Origin: Halobacteriovoraceae bacterium | Lineage (GTDB): Bacteria; Bdellovibrionota; Bacteriovoracia; Bacteriovoracales; Bacteriovoracaceae | Assembly (NCBI GenBank): GCA_002707495.1 | Contig: PAMZ01000004.1 | Coordinates: 1 to 64,000, forward strand | Length of the DNA stretch: 64,000 nt | Direction of reading: 5' to 3' | In this document: positions 8,840 to 19,189 of the stretch, in pieces | How the letters are laid out: every line of letters starts with the position of its first letter | How positions within the stretch are numbered: the stretch's first letter is position 1 | Made by a program: the position numbers and the translations under genes | Notes under the pieces: model-generated | Told to the model about the DNA's origin: nothing | What the model saw: the letters and a program-made list of their open reading frames with translations, nothing else | The model's database searches: none

Positions 8840-9220
8840 TTAAATATTCAGGACTAAATTTGAGTTACAAGGAAAGCTAATCCTCTTGCCATCAAATCTT
8901 CCAGAAAGTTTAATTTTCGAAACACCAAAGACTTCTATTTTTGCTTCAAATAATTCACCTTTTTCGCTGATTGCTCGAAGGCTTAGACTGCCGTCTTGAA
9001 GATTTTTTGTTGTATCAATTTGGGAAAGGCGCGCAAGAGTTCTTCCCGCACTTCTCAAAGTTCCCGAATCAGATTTAGTATCTAGGACCAAAGATGAAGC
9101 AACTCTACTTCCTGCATTGGGATAGGGTGAGCTAAAAGTTTGTTTTCCGCTGCAGATAAGATTATTTCCTGCAAAACTGTTAAAACTCAAAAATAAACCT
9201 GCCATAATAAGTGATTTCAT
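8840..9220 (-). CDS. Small secreted protein of unknown function
   Basis: The 126-aa preprotein has a signal peptide (MKSLIMAGLFLSFNSFAG) and a mature beta-rich-looking domain with two cysteines (near the mature start and in PCNSN at the C-terminus) that could pair. The ATG at 9220 is chosen because aaggag lies immediately upstream. I do not recognise the family, but similar about 110-residue periplasmic domains are common in this window. Confidence 0.6.
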   Translation of the reverse strand: MKSLIMAGLFLSFNSFAGNNLICSGKQTFSSPYPNAGSRVASSLVLDTKSDSGTLRSAGRTLARLSQIDTTKNLQDGSLSLRAISEKGELFEAKIEVFGVSKIKLSGRFDGKRISFPCNSNLVLNI

Positions 9221-9321
9221 ATTGTCTCCTTTCAGTGACCCTCGCACCTTGAGTATAGGAGAAATTCTAAGTTAGATAAAATGAAATTAAACTATACATT
9301 ATATAGCTTTAGGCTAACTGT

Positions 9322-10851
9322 TTATTGTCCGCGAAAGCTTTGTAGGTATTGATTTAGCTGGCCCTTTTCTCTTGTGTTTAAACTTCCACCCATCGGCATT
9401 GAATAAGTAGGGTCAGAGGAATTTATTCTCGCAATAGCTTCATCCACCCAAAGCTCATTTCGAGAGCTTGCGCTTTGAGTCCTAGCTTCATTAAGGGCAG
9501 CTAATCCAGCGTGACAAGTCGCACATTTGACACTAAATAATTGCTCGGGAGTTGTTTCAGCTTCGTCCTCTCTATCTACTTCAATAACATCTGTTTCAGG
9601 ACATAAAGATAAGAGTTCTTCTCGATCTAAAATAATGTTTCTTGAAGATGCCATACTTTCAAGCTGAGAATAGTGTTGGTTTACTAACTGTGTGCAGATA
9701 CTTCTATTAAGCGATAAGGCAGTTAAAATTGAATTTTGTCTGTCTTGGTGATCCGTTTGAAGACATATATCGATCCATTGCTCACCTAAAATTGATAAAA
9801 TATTTTGCTCCCTAGTCGTACATTGACCAATTTCAAGGTTCTCAAGAACCGGATTACTAGAAAGAGCAAATGGGTTGGCGGTGCTAAAAGCAAATCCACC
9901 ATCAGTATCTCTGTCAATATAAACAATAGTATCGTCTCTATTCCAGACTGGAAAATAAGAAGTTGCCCCGGCATAATTATTAGTGATTTTTCTGGTACTT
10001 CCATCAGTCAAATCATAAACAAAAATATCTTGGACTGTGCTTTCTGAAGTTTTAAAGTAATCAGTATCTTCAACTTGGTCGACTGCTTGATGAAAAACCA
10101 GTTTAGTTCCATCATAATTAAAGTCAACTTTACCTGCTTGAACTCCTAGGTCTTGAACAACCTCACAACTTCCATCGTTGGATAATGAAAAAATTTTGGT
10201 CGTTGGTGGGGTGTCATTCATGTCTCTTGCGGCCATGAGTCTCCCATCTTTTGATATCATTGGAAGTTTTATATCTCTATTTTCGCAAACGCGAGTAGGG
10301 GGGCCGTCGGCTCTAACCGAAGTTCTGCCAAACCTAGTTGAAACCCGATAATCCCTAAATGTCGATCCTTTTTCATCTGTAATGACTCTAATTAATGACC
10401 CATCAGGTTCCAGGTTAGCAGTTGATTGATAAACTCCAATCATTTCGTCGTCATCAAGTAAAAGAGCAGATTTATAATCTTCTGCGCTTGGAGAGTCTAT
10501 GCTTCTTAGTCTTTCCATATCATAAAATTTTAGATCTCGCTGTAGTACCGGAGTCGTAAGAACTCTTCCATCCTCTGATGGAACGGGATCATACTGTCCT
10601 GGAAGGCTTTGTCTTTCTCCTGTGTCCAAATTTAAAACATAGTTAGTGCCTTCGCCGTTATAATAAACTTCGTTTCGATCAGGGTTGGTTCGAAAAAAGT
10701 AATTAGGTGTATCTTCAATTTCTCTTTTAGATATCAAATAAGGATTTTCTAATTCACAGATAGGGTCGTCTATCTCAGGAACTGCCGCTACTCGCTCAAA
10801 TCCTGCATAAGTGTTAAATAGGAATAAAAATGATAAGATTGTAAATTTCAT
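9322..10851 (-). CDS. Exported beta-propeller (TolB/WD40-like) protein with C-terminal cytochrome c domain
   Basis: The 509-aa preprotein has a signal peptide (about 1-16). About residues 50-330 contain repeated blade-like segments such as DEKGSTFRDYRV, ISKDGRLMAARD, FNYDGTKLVF and WNRDDTIVYIDRD, resembling PD40/TolB propellers. The C-terminal 100 residues hold a c-type haem site CATCH and a downstream SMPMGGS whose Met may be the sixth haem ligand. It is likely a periplasmic haem protein. Its ATG overlaps the stop of the upstream thioredoxin-like gene (ATGA), so the two are translationally coupled. Confidence 0.7.
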   Translation of the reverse strand: MKFTILSFLFLFNTYAGFERVAAVPEIDDPICELENPYLISKREIEDTPNYFFRTNPDRNEVYYNGEGTNYVLNLDTGERQSLPGQYDPVPSEDGRVLTTPVLQRDLKFYDMERLRSIDSPSAEDYKSALLLDDDEMIGVYQSTANLEPDGSLIRVITDEKGSTFRDYRVSTRFGRTSVRADGPPTRVCENRDIKLPMISKDGRLMAARDMNDTPPTTKIFSLSNDGSCEVVQDLGVQAGKVDFNYDGTKLVFHQAVDQVEDTDYFKTSESTVQDIFVYDLTDGSTRKITNNYAGATSYFPVWNRDDTIVYIDRDTDGGFAFSTANPFALSSNPVLENLEIGQCTTREQNILSILGEQWIDICLQTDHQDRQNSILTALSLNRSICTQLVNQHYSQLESMASSRNIILDREELLSLCPETDVIEVDREDEAETTPEQLFSVKCATCHAGLAALNEARTQSASSRNELWVDEAIARINSSDPTYSMPMGGSLNTREKGQLNQYLQSFRGQ

Positions 10852-11555
10852 AGCTTACTACTCACAACTTCTTTAAGTCTTTCATAATTATCATAGCCAG
10901 GTCTTGGGTATCGTTCCAACTCTCCATTCTGATAAAATATTAGTGAGGGAAAATGAGTTTCAAACCCTCTATTGGATAAGTCACGAGAGTTCATGACTTG
11001 AGATTGAGAGATACTGGCACGACGAAGTGGCTCCAACTCTGCTCTTGAGTCATGCACAAGTGTTAAGCCGATTCCAAGTTCCTTTGAAAGCTTCTTTACT
11101 TCTTGAGCTCCAGTAACAGATAAAGTCATATGAGGTGACCATAAATAGATTATGCCGGATGTGTTTTTCTTTTTACTTTCTTCTAAAAGAGTTTGGAGCT
11201 TTTCATCTGTAAAACCATTATTTGTGACTTCTTGCTTAAGCGTTGATTCTACTTTTGCTACACATTGAGGTAGTTCGAACTCAAAGGTTTGTCTTAACTC
11301 GACAGTGTCTTTTGTTATAATAGTAGAACTCGGTGCGGCTGTCATATAGACCCAGTTTCCGATTTTATCTGTAGGACTTTTGAGAGTTTTGGTCTGATTA
11401 AAATTTACTCCCTGACTCCAGCTATACTCATGTCCCCAACTTAGGAGCAAAGAGAATACTTGTTCTTGGCAAGGAATATTGCTCAAAACAGTATTTGAGT
11501 AACCTATATTAGGCAGAACGCCAAAGATTAAAACTAGTTTCAAAAAGTATTTCAT
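10848..11555 (-). CDS. Secreted thioredoxin-fold-like protein lacking the CXXC site
   Basis: The 235-aa preprotein has a signal peptide (about 1-20). Residues about 130-235 look like a thioredoxin fold: the strand GIIYLWSPHM at the usual active-site position, a middle LTLVHD strand and THFPSLIFYQNGEL as the cis-Pro region. The CXXC dithiol is replaced by W-S-P-H-M, so redox catalysis is unlikely. It overlaps the propeller/cytochrome gene by four bases and may help assemble or hold it. The fold assignment is by eye. Confidence 0.5.
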   Translation of the reverse strand: MKYFLKLVLIFGVLPNIGYSNTVLSNIPCQEQVFSLLLSWGHEYSWSQGVNFNQTKTLKSPTDKIGNWVYMTAAPSSTIITKDTVELRQTFEFELPQCVAKVESTLKQEVTNNGFTDEKLQTLLEESKKKNTSGIIYLWSPHMTLSVTGAQEVKKLSKELGIGLTLVHDSRAELEPLRRASISQSQVMNSRDLSNRGFETHFPSLIFYQNGELERYPRPGYDNYERLKEVVSSKL

Positions 11556-11635
11556 AGGAATTCTCCCAAACTAATATCGACTATAAGAAAGAGCTAGCTG
11601 AGAGAAAATAATTTGAGGGAAAAAAGTTCGTGGTC

Positions 11636-12088
11636 TTAAATATCTAAAATTAATACCCCAATTGGGTCACTTGAAAACTGTCTTGCAATATCAGTTCTAT
11701 GGGCCAGTTCTTGGGCAGATAGAATCGTTTGTTCCAGCTCTAATTCTGTTTTGGGGAGAAGCTCGATTAATAGCTCCTTATAAATACTATTATATTCAAT
11801 ATTGCACTCGATCTGTGAGTCAGCATTTTGAAGACAATGAGCTATTCCAAAAACAGAGACAAAAGTATTGGGAATGTTCTCAGAGGCTTCAAAAACGACT
11901 TTTCTCATGGAAGTGGAGCCAAGTTCTGGAGGAAGTGTGAAGCTTAGAAATTTGGGGGCAATCTGGGCATCTAGAATTTCAAACGAATTAAAATCCTCTA
12001 GTTCAGGGCTTAGAACTGGGACTATATAAGTATCGGCCAGCGATTGAAAACATAAGAAAAGCGAGAAAGATATGCTTAAAAACTTCAT
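11636..12088 (-). CDS. Secreted protein of unknown function
   Basis: The 150-aa preprotein has a signal peptide (MKFLSISFSLFLCFQSLADT). The mature part has two cysteines about ten residues apart (AHCLQN and IECNIE). The ATG at 12088 is preceded by aaggag. No recognisable motif. It lies co-directionally between the regulator gene and the thioredoxin-like gene. Confidence 0.55.
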   Translation of the reverse strand: MKFLSISFSLFLCFQSLADTYIVPVLSPELEDFNSFEILDAQIAPKFLSFTLPPELGSTSMRKVVFEASENIPNTFVSVFGIAHCLQNADSQIECNIEYNSIYKELLIELLPKTELELEQTILSAQELAHRTDIARQFSSDPIGVLILDI

Positions 12089-12130
12089 AAAGACTCCTTA
12101 TTGTTTTATAGGTCACTGAGTCGAAAACTG

Positions 12131-13807
12131 TCAAGAAACACTAACTCCACTATAATAAGTACCTCTTTTATTTCCATGTCTTATTAGTTTTTTCATCGAA
12201 ACCAACTCACTTAGATCTCTAGAAGCAGTATTTCTTGAAATTTGAAAGCGCTTAGCATAATCACTCGGCTTAATGATTGTGCTGCTATTAATCTGTGCTA
12301 AAAGTTGAGCCTGTCGAATATTTAAATGCTCTGGATTAGGGTAAGCTTCGACGAATGGCCTTTCTTGAAAAGAAATCTCATTCTCACTTCGATCGAATTC
12401 TTCTACTTCTATCTGACCTTGTCTGAGATGAAAGAGAGGGGTTGAAAAAGAAAGTTTATTTTTGAGTCTTTTTAAAGTCACATAAATCTTATTGTCATGA
12501 ATAAAAGAGTCGTACTCACCACCCCAGAAACTCTCATAAAGGGTTTTTTTGCTCCAAAGTCTCTGCGTAGATAATAATCTTAGAAGAGCTAGTTGATTGG
12601 GAGAGAGTTTTTTAATAATTTTGATCTCACCGCCTAGAGATATTAAAGTCTGCTCACGTCCAAAGGAGAAGTTTATCCAGTTTTTGGACGAATAGATTTT
12701 ATTCAAAAATAAAATACCTAATAGATCTTCATTGTCGAGTTGGATCAGGATTTCAGAAGTTACCCCTTCTTTATCTATTCGACTTTTCCAAAAAGTAATA
12801 CGTCCCTCTCCAGTGACAATTCCAATTTTTCTTTCTAGCTTCTTTAAACGTCTACTTTCAACGCCAAGTTGTGAATCTTCAATTTCAACAAGAAGCTTGC
12901 TAAAAAGGTATTGATAGAATTCGTCATTATCTTTTTCGCATAATTTAAGAGTCATATGTGCAATATTGAGTGCTATATCAATCTCGCCCTGTATTTTATG
13001 TATTTGTACGAGCTTTAGATTATATTCAAACAATTGACGTCTATGACCGAATTTAAATACGTAGGTAGATGCAGTTTGGAGTTCTGTCTTAGCTCTTTTT
13101 AAGTCACCTTTGAAAATGAGGATTTGAACCTTTAGCAGAAGAGCATTTGCATAACTATAAAAATCTTCGGGGAGAATATTTTTTTTCCAATTATCTAAAC
13201 TTTTGTTTTGCTCTGAAAGGTTGACTCCCGCTTCAACTCGATAGTTTAGGAGGGCAAGGTGAATGACTTGGGAATTGAGATTTTTCTCTAACATATTAGC
13301 GAAATTTAAACTTAGGTTGAGATAATGCTCTCCTCGCGCGTATGCACCTCTTTTAGAAAAAGAGTGACCCGCCAAGTCGGTTGAAATCATACAAAAATAA
13401 TCATTTTGAAGTTCAATGGCTATTTTGTAGGCTAAGTTTGCAAAATGGCAGGAACTTAGAAAAAAGCCTTGATAGAATCGAGTTAATGCCAGGCCTTGAT
13501 ACAAGTAATATTTATTTTTTTGATTTTTTTCTGATTCGTAATGATGATAAAGATCTAGAAATGCCTCCGAAATAGTTAAGTATTCTTGAGTCCTTATTGA
13601 ACTTAAGAGCCAATAAAAATCAACTTCAACTTGATCTCCCTTTTCCCACTTTGTCTTTTGATAGAGGACTTGGGCTTGATCAATTTCTCCTGAGAAACTC
13701 AAGGCAGCTAGCAGGTACTTTTTGTCAGTTCCTCTGATTTGATGAGATTGGTCGATTATTTTGGAGTATTTACCGGTTTCAAGCCATTCTTTTAAATGAG
13801 AGTTCAT
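12131..13807 (-). CDS. Transcription regulator with TPR-like sensor and two winged-helix modules
   Basis: The 558-aa protein starts with about 320 residues of helical, TPR-like repeats (for example YLYQGLALTRFYQGFFLSSCHFANLAY and AGHSFSKRGAYARGEHYLNLSL). A winged helix of OmpR/SARP character follows near 400-465 (LSPNQLALLRLLSTQ...NKIYVTLKRLKNKL), and a second, DeoR/MarR-like helix-turn-helix lies at the C-terminus (about 505-555, with PSDYAKRFQISRNTASRDLSELV). The arrangement suggests a ligand- or peptide-responsive DNA-binding protein. No Shine-Dalgarno precedes the ATG, so the message may be leaderless. Two ATGCAT palindromes ten bases apart lie just upstream. Confidence 0.65.
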   Translation of the reverse strand: MNSHLKEWLETGKYSKIIDQSHQIRGTDKKYLLAALSFSGEIDQAQVLYQKTKWEKGDQVEVDFYWLLSSIRTQEYLTISEAFLDLYHHYESEKNQKNKYYLYQGLALTRFYQGFFLSSCHFANLAYKIAIELQNDYFCMISTDLAGHSFSKRGAYARGEHYLNLSLNFANMLEKNLNSQVIHLALLNYRVEAGVNLSEQNKSLDNWKKNILPEDFYSYANALLLKVQILIFKGDLKRAKTELQTASTYVFKFGHRRQLFEYNLKLVQIHKIQGEIDIALNIAHMTLKLCEKDNDEFYQYLFSKLLVEIEDSQLGVESRRLKKLERKIGIVTGEGRITFWKSRIDKEGVTSEILIQLDNEDLLGILFLNKIYSSKNWINFSFGREQTLISLGGEIKIIKKLSPNQLALLRLLSTQRLWSKKTLYESFWGGEYDSFIHDNKIYVTLKRLKNKLSFSTPLFHLRQGQIEVEEFDRSENEISFQERPFVEAYPNPEHLNIRQAQLLAQINSSTIIKPSDYAKRFQISRNTASRDLSELVSMKKLIRHGNKRGTYYSGVSVS

Positions 13808-13815
13808 ACTTATAA

Positions 13816-13842
13816 ATGCATCTTAATGCATCATTTTGTCAA
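13816..13842 (-). promoter_or_regulatory. Upstream region of the TPR/winged-helix regulator with ATGCAT repeats
   Basis: Two ATGCAT palindromes (13816-13821 and 13826-13831) and a consensus -35, TTGACA on the reverse strand (13842-13837), lie 9-35 bases upstream of the regulator start. No good -10 is present at 16-18 bases, so exact promoter geometry is uncertain. The repeated palindromes could be an autoregulatory operator. Confidence 0.3.
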
Positions 13843-13923
13843 TAATAATCCATGTCGTCATTATATACGGACTTGCATAATAGAGCACGAAGCAGTTTTG
13901 GTTCTGCTTGGAAAGGAGATGGC

Positions 13924-14268
13924 ATGAAAACTTTATTTTTATTATTTGTATTAGTGAGCTGCGATCAGCTAGCTTCCAGGGGAGACTTAGAGTTTGAGAC
14001 TCAAGCTCCTTTAATGGTAGAAACTGAAGTTAGTTTTACTGAGCTTAAGGAAAAAGTTCTTGCACCGAATCGGTGTCTTAATTGTCATGGCTTTCTTGCC
14101 AATGAAGAAGAAGTCCTAGAAAGAGTAGAGCCTGGAAGACCTGAATTATCGATATTATATATTCTTTTGGAGAGTGGAAATATGCCACTAGGTGGACCCA
14201 AGGTTTCTGATGAGGACTTAGCTTTTTTGAAAGTTTATATTGAACAGCTAGATTCTCTAGATGAGTGA
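13924..14268 (+). CDS. Small cytochrome c-like lipoprotein
   Basis: The 114-aa lipoprotein has a short signal sequence with lipobox LVSC and a haem-binding motif CLNCH. A downstream GNMPLGG segment resembles SMPMGG in the propeller/cytochrome protein at 9322-10851 and may supply the axial Met. It would be a membrane-anchored periplasmic electron carrier. The ATG at 13924 is selected because aaaggag lies at 13912-13918 and it gives a proper lipoprotein signal; the upstream in-frame ATG gives a hydrophilic leader. Confidence 0.7.
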   Translation: MKTLFLLFVLVSCDQLASRGDLEFETQAPLMVETEVSFTELKEKVLAPNRCLNCHGFLANEEEVLERVEPGRPELSILYILLESGNMPLGGPKVSDEDLAFLKVYIEQLDSLDE

Positions 14269-14280
14269 TATTCTGAGTTA

Positions 14281-14309
14281 GGGGGCTGTTCTAAAAGCCC
14301 CCTTTTTTT
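14281..14309 (+). terminator. Rho-independent terminator
   Basis: The perfect seven-base stem gggggct/agccccc (14281-14287 and 14296-14302) is followed by seven T residues (14303-14309). It ends the cytochrome-like lipoprotein transcript; its T tract runs into the stop codon of the convergent fghA. Confidence 0.9.
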
Positions 14310-15135
14310 AAAGGTAATTTAAATGATGCTTGATATGATCTTCAATAAAACTAGAAATAAAATAATAGCTATGATCATATCCTTCTCTAAAGTTTAGCTG
14401 AAAATCCTGTTCAACTTCTGTTGCGATATTTTTAAAATTATTGGTGAGAAGCTGTTCTTCAAGAAATTCATCACTTGTACCTTGATCTATCAAAATCGAA
14501 TTTTTTGATTTGAATCCGGATTTTAATAGTTCACAAGCATCAAAATGACTCCATTCAGACTTATCCTCTCCCAGATACCCCGCAAATGCTTTCTGTCCCC
14601 AAGGACAGTTTATGGGGTTAACAATAGGGGAGAATGCAGATATTGACTCAAATAATTCTGAATTCTTAAGACCTAAAATCAAAGCTCCATGTCCACCCAT
14701 TGAGTGTCCACATATTGAAATCTTATTCACTTTAAAGTCATCTTTCAGAATGTTGACCAGATCAGTAATAATATAATCTTCCATTTTATAGTTGTTATCG
14801 AAAGGGGCTTTTTTTGCGTTAAGATAAAAACCTGCCCCACTTCCAAAGTCATAAGAATCGTCTTCTCCGGGAAGGTTTAATCCTCTGGGAGAAGTATCGG
14901 GACAAATAATCATCGTATTTGTCCCTTTGAGATATCTTTGTGCTCCAGCCTTAGTGATAAAATTTTCATCCGTGCAAGTTAAACCTGATAACCAAATTAT
15001 GGCTGAATCTATTTGAGATTCTTCCCTAGGTAGAAAAGCAGAAAATTTCATTTTTGTTTTAGTCGACTCAGAGTCATGTTCACAAAAAATCGTATTTCCT
15101 TCAAAGGTTTTATGGCTTTTTAGTAATTGATACAT
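14308..15135 (-). CDS. fghA: S-formylglutathione hydrolase
   Basis: The 275-aa esterase D family enzyme hydrolyses S-formylglutathione to formate and glutathione, the second step of glutathione-dependent formaldehyde detoxification. The nucleophile Ser145 lies in GHSMGG, with the acid in LIDQGTSDEF and the base in EGYDHSYYF. The oxyanion-side motif WLSGLTCTDENF is also typical. It starts one base after the stop codon of the class III alcohol dehydrogenase gene, so the two form one operon. Confidence 0.93.
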   Translation of the reverse strand: MYQLLKSHKTFEGNTIFCEHDSESTKTKMKFSAFLPREESQIDSAIIWLSGLTCTDENFITKAGAQRYLKGTNTMIICPDTSPRGLNLPGEDDSYDFGSGAGFYLNAKKAPFDNNYKMEDYIITDLVNILKDDFKVNKISICGHSMGGHGALILGLKNSELFESISAFSPIVNPINCPWGQKAFAGYLGEDKSEWSHFDACELLKSGFKSKNSILIDQGTSDEFLEEQLLTNNFKNIATEVEQDFQLNFREGYDHSYYFISSFIEDHIKHHLNYL

Positions 15136-16299
<1,164 letters not shown>

Positions 16300-16430
16300 C
16301 TAACAGAGTATAGATAATTTGCCAGCAGACTTTATTTAAACAGAGTCTTTTAGTCAGGGAAGGTCTCGATGGTTTTTCCTCGAGGCACTGAGTAGATTTT
16401 TAGTCTATAATTTTGAGGCAAGGAGATCCT

Positions 16431-18368
16431 ATGAAATTTTGGCCTTTATTTTTAGTGTTTTTATTAATTGCTTGTACGTCAAACGAGAGAAAACTCGCTT
16501 CAGTTCCCACAAATAATTTGGACAATTACTGCATTAGTTTAAGAGGGAACGGTCAAAGGATGGCTGCACTATGGGGAGCACTTGCTAAGTCGGTTGAGTC
16601 ATACGGATTTCCGAGAGCGATTAGTGGTGGGAGTTCCTCAACATATTCAATGTTTCTCTTAGAGAGTATGGAAATGAATCCATATCTTTCAAGAGAAAAT
16701 CGAGATCTGGAGGGTGCGCTCTTACTTAAAAGTATGATGGGTTATATTGATTATCTGTTAACGACTAAACTTTTTAGAGATCTTGCTATTTTGGCGGATG
16801 ATCCCAATACATTTGAAGAAGTGGAAAGGCTTCAGGCTCAACTTGCGAGAACGAATGATCTTTCTGGCATAAGAAGAATAGCTGGGCAGCTAAGATTGGC
16901 ATGGTCGGTGATTTTTGACTCTAGAAAGAGACGAATAGCTAGAGTCTTTGATCATGATGATATCAAAATGTTGATGAGTGACGAGTTTTTTAATCAATAT
17001 GCTTCAGGGGCTGACGCCGAAGCTGATTTTGATCGAGTTCAGAACGATCCAAATGCAAGTGCAGAAGATTTACGTTTAGCAGCTCAAAGATATAGTGAGA
17101 TATTAACTTATAGAAAGGACCAATTTGGATTAGCTCTGCAATATTTTGGAAATTATAATATTCAGGAAAATGCTAATATATTTTTTAGACCTGGACCCTT
17201 AGACTTTCACGGATTTGCAAAATTATTTAATCGTGCTGCGAATTTTTATGCGGGAAGAGGATTTACAGAAGAAATTGCGCAAGACTTTAGAAGTTGGATT
17301 TCGACTTGTACTCCTGGAAGTGAAGGTAAGCAATGGGGAGAGATTGTAAGTGCAAAATCCCAGTGCAAAAGAATGTTTGATAATATGCTCGAGGATTTTT
17401 TAGAAGAGCAAAAAGCAGCTGAGCTTGGATATAAAAGAGAGTACTACCGAGTGACATCAAGCCGAATTAGACGGCATAGAGATGTTCCTTTTTCTTTCCC
17501 ACAAAGAATAGATGATCTTGTGGCCCAAGGTATTCTTACTATTCCAACGACTGGGGTCATTATGGGGGATAGTGCCGCGAGATTTAATCAACTTAAGGCG
17601 GATTTTTCTCGTACCACAGATCCAGAATTCGGAAGACAGTTCTCTGCTTCGATCGACGATCTGAGAATAGGTTATTGGGGAGCACCCGGAGTTTTAAATC
17701 AGATTGAGTCTAATCTATCGAGGCCCTTTCAAGATAGCTTTGGAAGAAGACTGGATTTTAGAAATGATTTTAAATCTCAGCTCTTTTATCCTTTGTATCA
17801 TGCAAAATGGTCTGAGGTTTTTAAAACTTCACCAGCAGAACCTTCACTGACTAATATTAGACCCATGCCTAGAAGAGAGGATATGGTAAGTATCGGAGGC
17901 TGGATGGATCATCTTTCTGGACCTGTTTTAAAATCTGCCGGCTGCCAGAGAGTTGTTACCATTACTAAAGGAGATGGTGTTGGTGCCTTTGGAGGTGGGA
18001 TGATTAAGAGGATTTTAAATCTAGAATATCCTAGTTGGGAAGAGCTCGGAAATCTTTCAAGAACTGGAGATCCAGATGATACTTCAAGTATTTGGTCTCG
18101 CTTTCAAAACCTGGCCAATCCGAACTCTAGTTTTAATAACGGACTTCGAACTGCAGATGCTATAGTTTGTGCCAATTATGATCTTCTTGAGTTTGGAAAA
18201 GATCCCATGAGCGCATTTTTTAATGATGGTTATTCGGCTCCTCTTTATTTAAAAGCTCATGTTCGAAATGATTTTTTAAATAATCATAATTTTGTGAGTA
18301 CGATAAATCGCTCTGATCGAAATAATGAGAATCCACCTTATATAAGTTGTTTTCCTATTACCGAATGA
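16431..18368 (+). CDS. Large lipoprotein with a possible patatin-like phospholipase domain
   Basis: The 645-aa lipoprotein has lipobox LLIAC. Shortly after it, SLRGNGQRMAALWGALAKSVESYG and then ISGGSSSTYSMF mimic the oxyanion loop and nucleophile region of patatins, although the canonical GXSXG is degraded to GGSSS. A C-terminal FFNDGYSAPLY carries a DG that could be the Asp of the Ser-Asp dyad. The remainder is unrecognised and long. Function may be lipolytic or lost. The ATG at 16431 is chosen for aaggagatcct upstream and the lipobox. Its stop overlaps the start of the deacetylase gene (ATGA). Confidence 0.5.
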   Translation: MKFWPLFLVFLLIACTSNERKLASVPTNNLDNYCISLRGNGQRMAALWGALAKSVESYGFPRAISGGSSSTYSMFLLESMEMNPYLSRENRDLEGALLLKSMMGYIDYLLTTKLFRDLAILADDPNTFEEVERLQAQLARTNDLSGIRRIAGQLRLAWSVIFDSRKRRIARVFDHDDIKMLMSDEFFNQYASGADAEADFDRVQNDPNASAEDLRLAAQRYSEILTYRKDQFGLALQYFGNYNIQENANIFFRPGPLDFHGFAKLFNRAANFYAGRGFTEEIAQDFRSWISTCTPGSEGKQWGEIVSAKSQCKRMFDNMLEDFLEEQKAAELGYKREYYRVTSSRIRRHRDVPFSFPQRIDDLVAQGILTIPTTGVIMGDSAARFNQLKADFSRTTDPEFGRQFSASIDDLRIGYWGAPGVLNQIESNLSRPFQDSFGRRLDFRNDFKSQLFYPLYHAKWSEVFKTSPAEPSLTNIRPMPRREDMVSIGGWMDHLSGPVLKSAGCQRVVTITKGDGVGAFGGGMIKRILNLEYPSWEELGNLSRTGDPDDTSSIWSRFQNLANPNSSFNNGLRTADAIVCANYDLLEFGKDPMSAFFNDGYSAPLYLKAHVRNDFLNNHNFVSTINRSDRNNENPPYISCFPITE

Positions 18369-19132
18369 TTATTTTTGTCCTATTGATGTTGTCAGGGAGT
18401 GTAAGCGCCCAATGCGTGGAGGATGCTCCCTACTCTTTTTCGACTTCAGGTTTCTCAGAGACAATGGGGAGATGGTTATTTTCTGGAGATGGAATCATTT
18501 GGAATTACCCAAGAGATAAGAATGAAGTTTTCCTAACTTTCGACGATGCTCCAAGTTTGAAATATACCCCGAGTGTTTTAGATGTCTTAAAAAAGTACCA
18601 GGTGAAAGGGAGTTTTTTTGTTATTGGAAATCGTTTAAAAAGTGAAAAAGAAAAAACCATTTTAAGAAAAATTTCTGAGGATGGGCATGATATCTTTCCC
18701 CATAGTAGAGATCACAAGAACTCTTTATTGTGGCAAGATCCCTATGATTTATTAAGGGAAATTAGTGAAATAGAATTAGAGATTACAGCCATAACAGGAA
18801 AAACCTATCCAAAATTATATCGACCGGCGTGGGGTATTATTCCTGAGGCTCATCGAAAATTATTAGTTCAAAATGGTTATAAAATTATTCTTGCTGATGT
18901 TTTTGGAGGATATTTTTCATTACCTCGCTTTGGTTTTGATGAGCCTAAATCCAAAATGGTTCCTTATCTTTTAGAAAACACTAAACCAGGGTCAATTATT
19001 GTTTTACATAATGGCGAAAAACGATCTGATGGTGTTTTTGATAGTGACTGCCTAGAGGAAATCCTTGAAGTATACCTGCCAAAAATAAAACAAAAATTCT
19101 CTCTGAAATCTTTAAGTCAAAAGCAAGACTAA
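18365..19132 (+). CDS. Secreted polysaccharide deacetylase (NodB/CE4 family)
   Basis: The 255-aa preprotein has a signal peptide (MIIFVLLMLSGSVSA). The CE4 motif 1 is LTFDDAP (catalytic Asp-Asp), motif 2 is the metal site FPHSRDH, and RPAWG corresponds to motif 3 (usually RPPxG), with HNGE near the end like the motif 5 His. It would remove N-acetyl groups from peptidoglycan or chitin-like polymers in the envelope, a class of activity known in predatory bdellovibrios. The ATG at 18365 overlaps the upstream lipoprotein stop, giving translational coupling. Confidence 0.82.
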   Translation: MIIFVLLMLSGSVSAQCVEDAPYSFSTSGFSETMGRWLFSGDGIIWNYPRDKNEVFLTFDDAPSLKYTPSVLDVLKKYQVKGSFFVIGNRLKSEKEKTILRKISEDGHDIFPHSRDHKNSLLWQDPYDLLREISEIELEITAITGKTYPKLYRPAWGIIPEAHRKLLVQNGYKIILADVFGGYFSLPRFGFDEPKSKMVPYLLENTKPGSIIVLHNGEKRSDGVFDSDCLEEILEVYLPKIKQKFSLKSLSQKQD

Positions 19133-19189
19133 AACATTATTATTGGCGTTATTGTCTAAGTTTGGCAAAATAGGCACGGGAGATTATAT

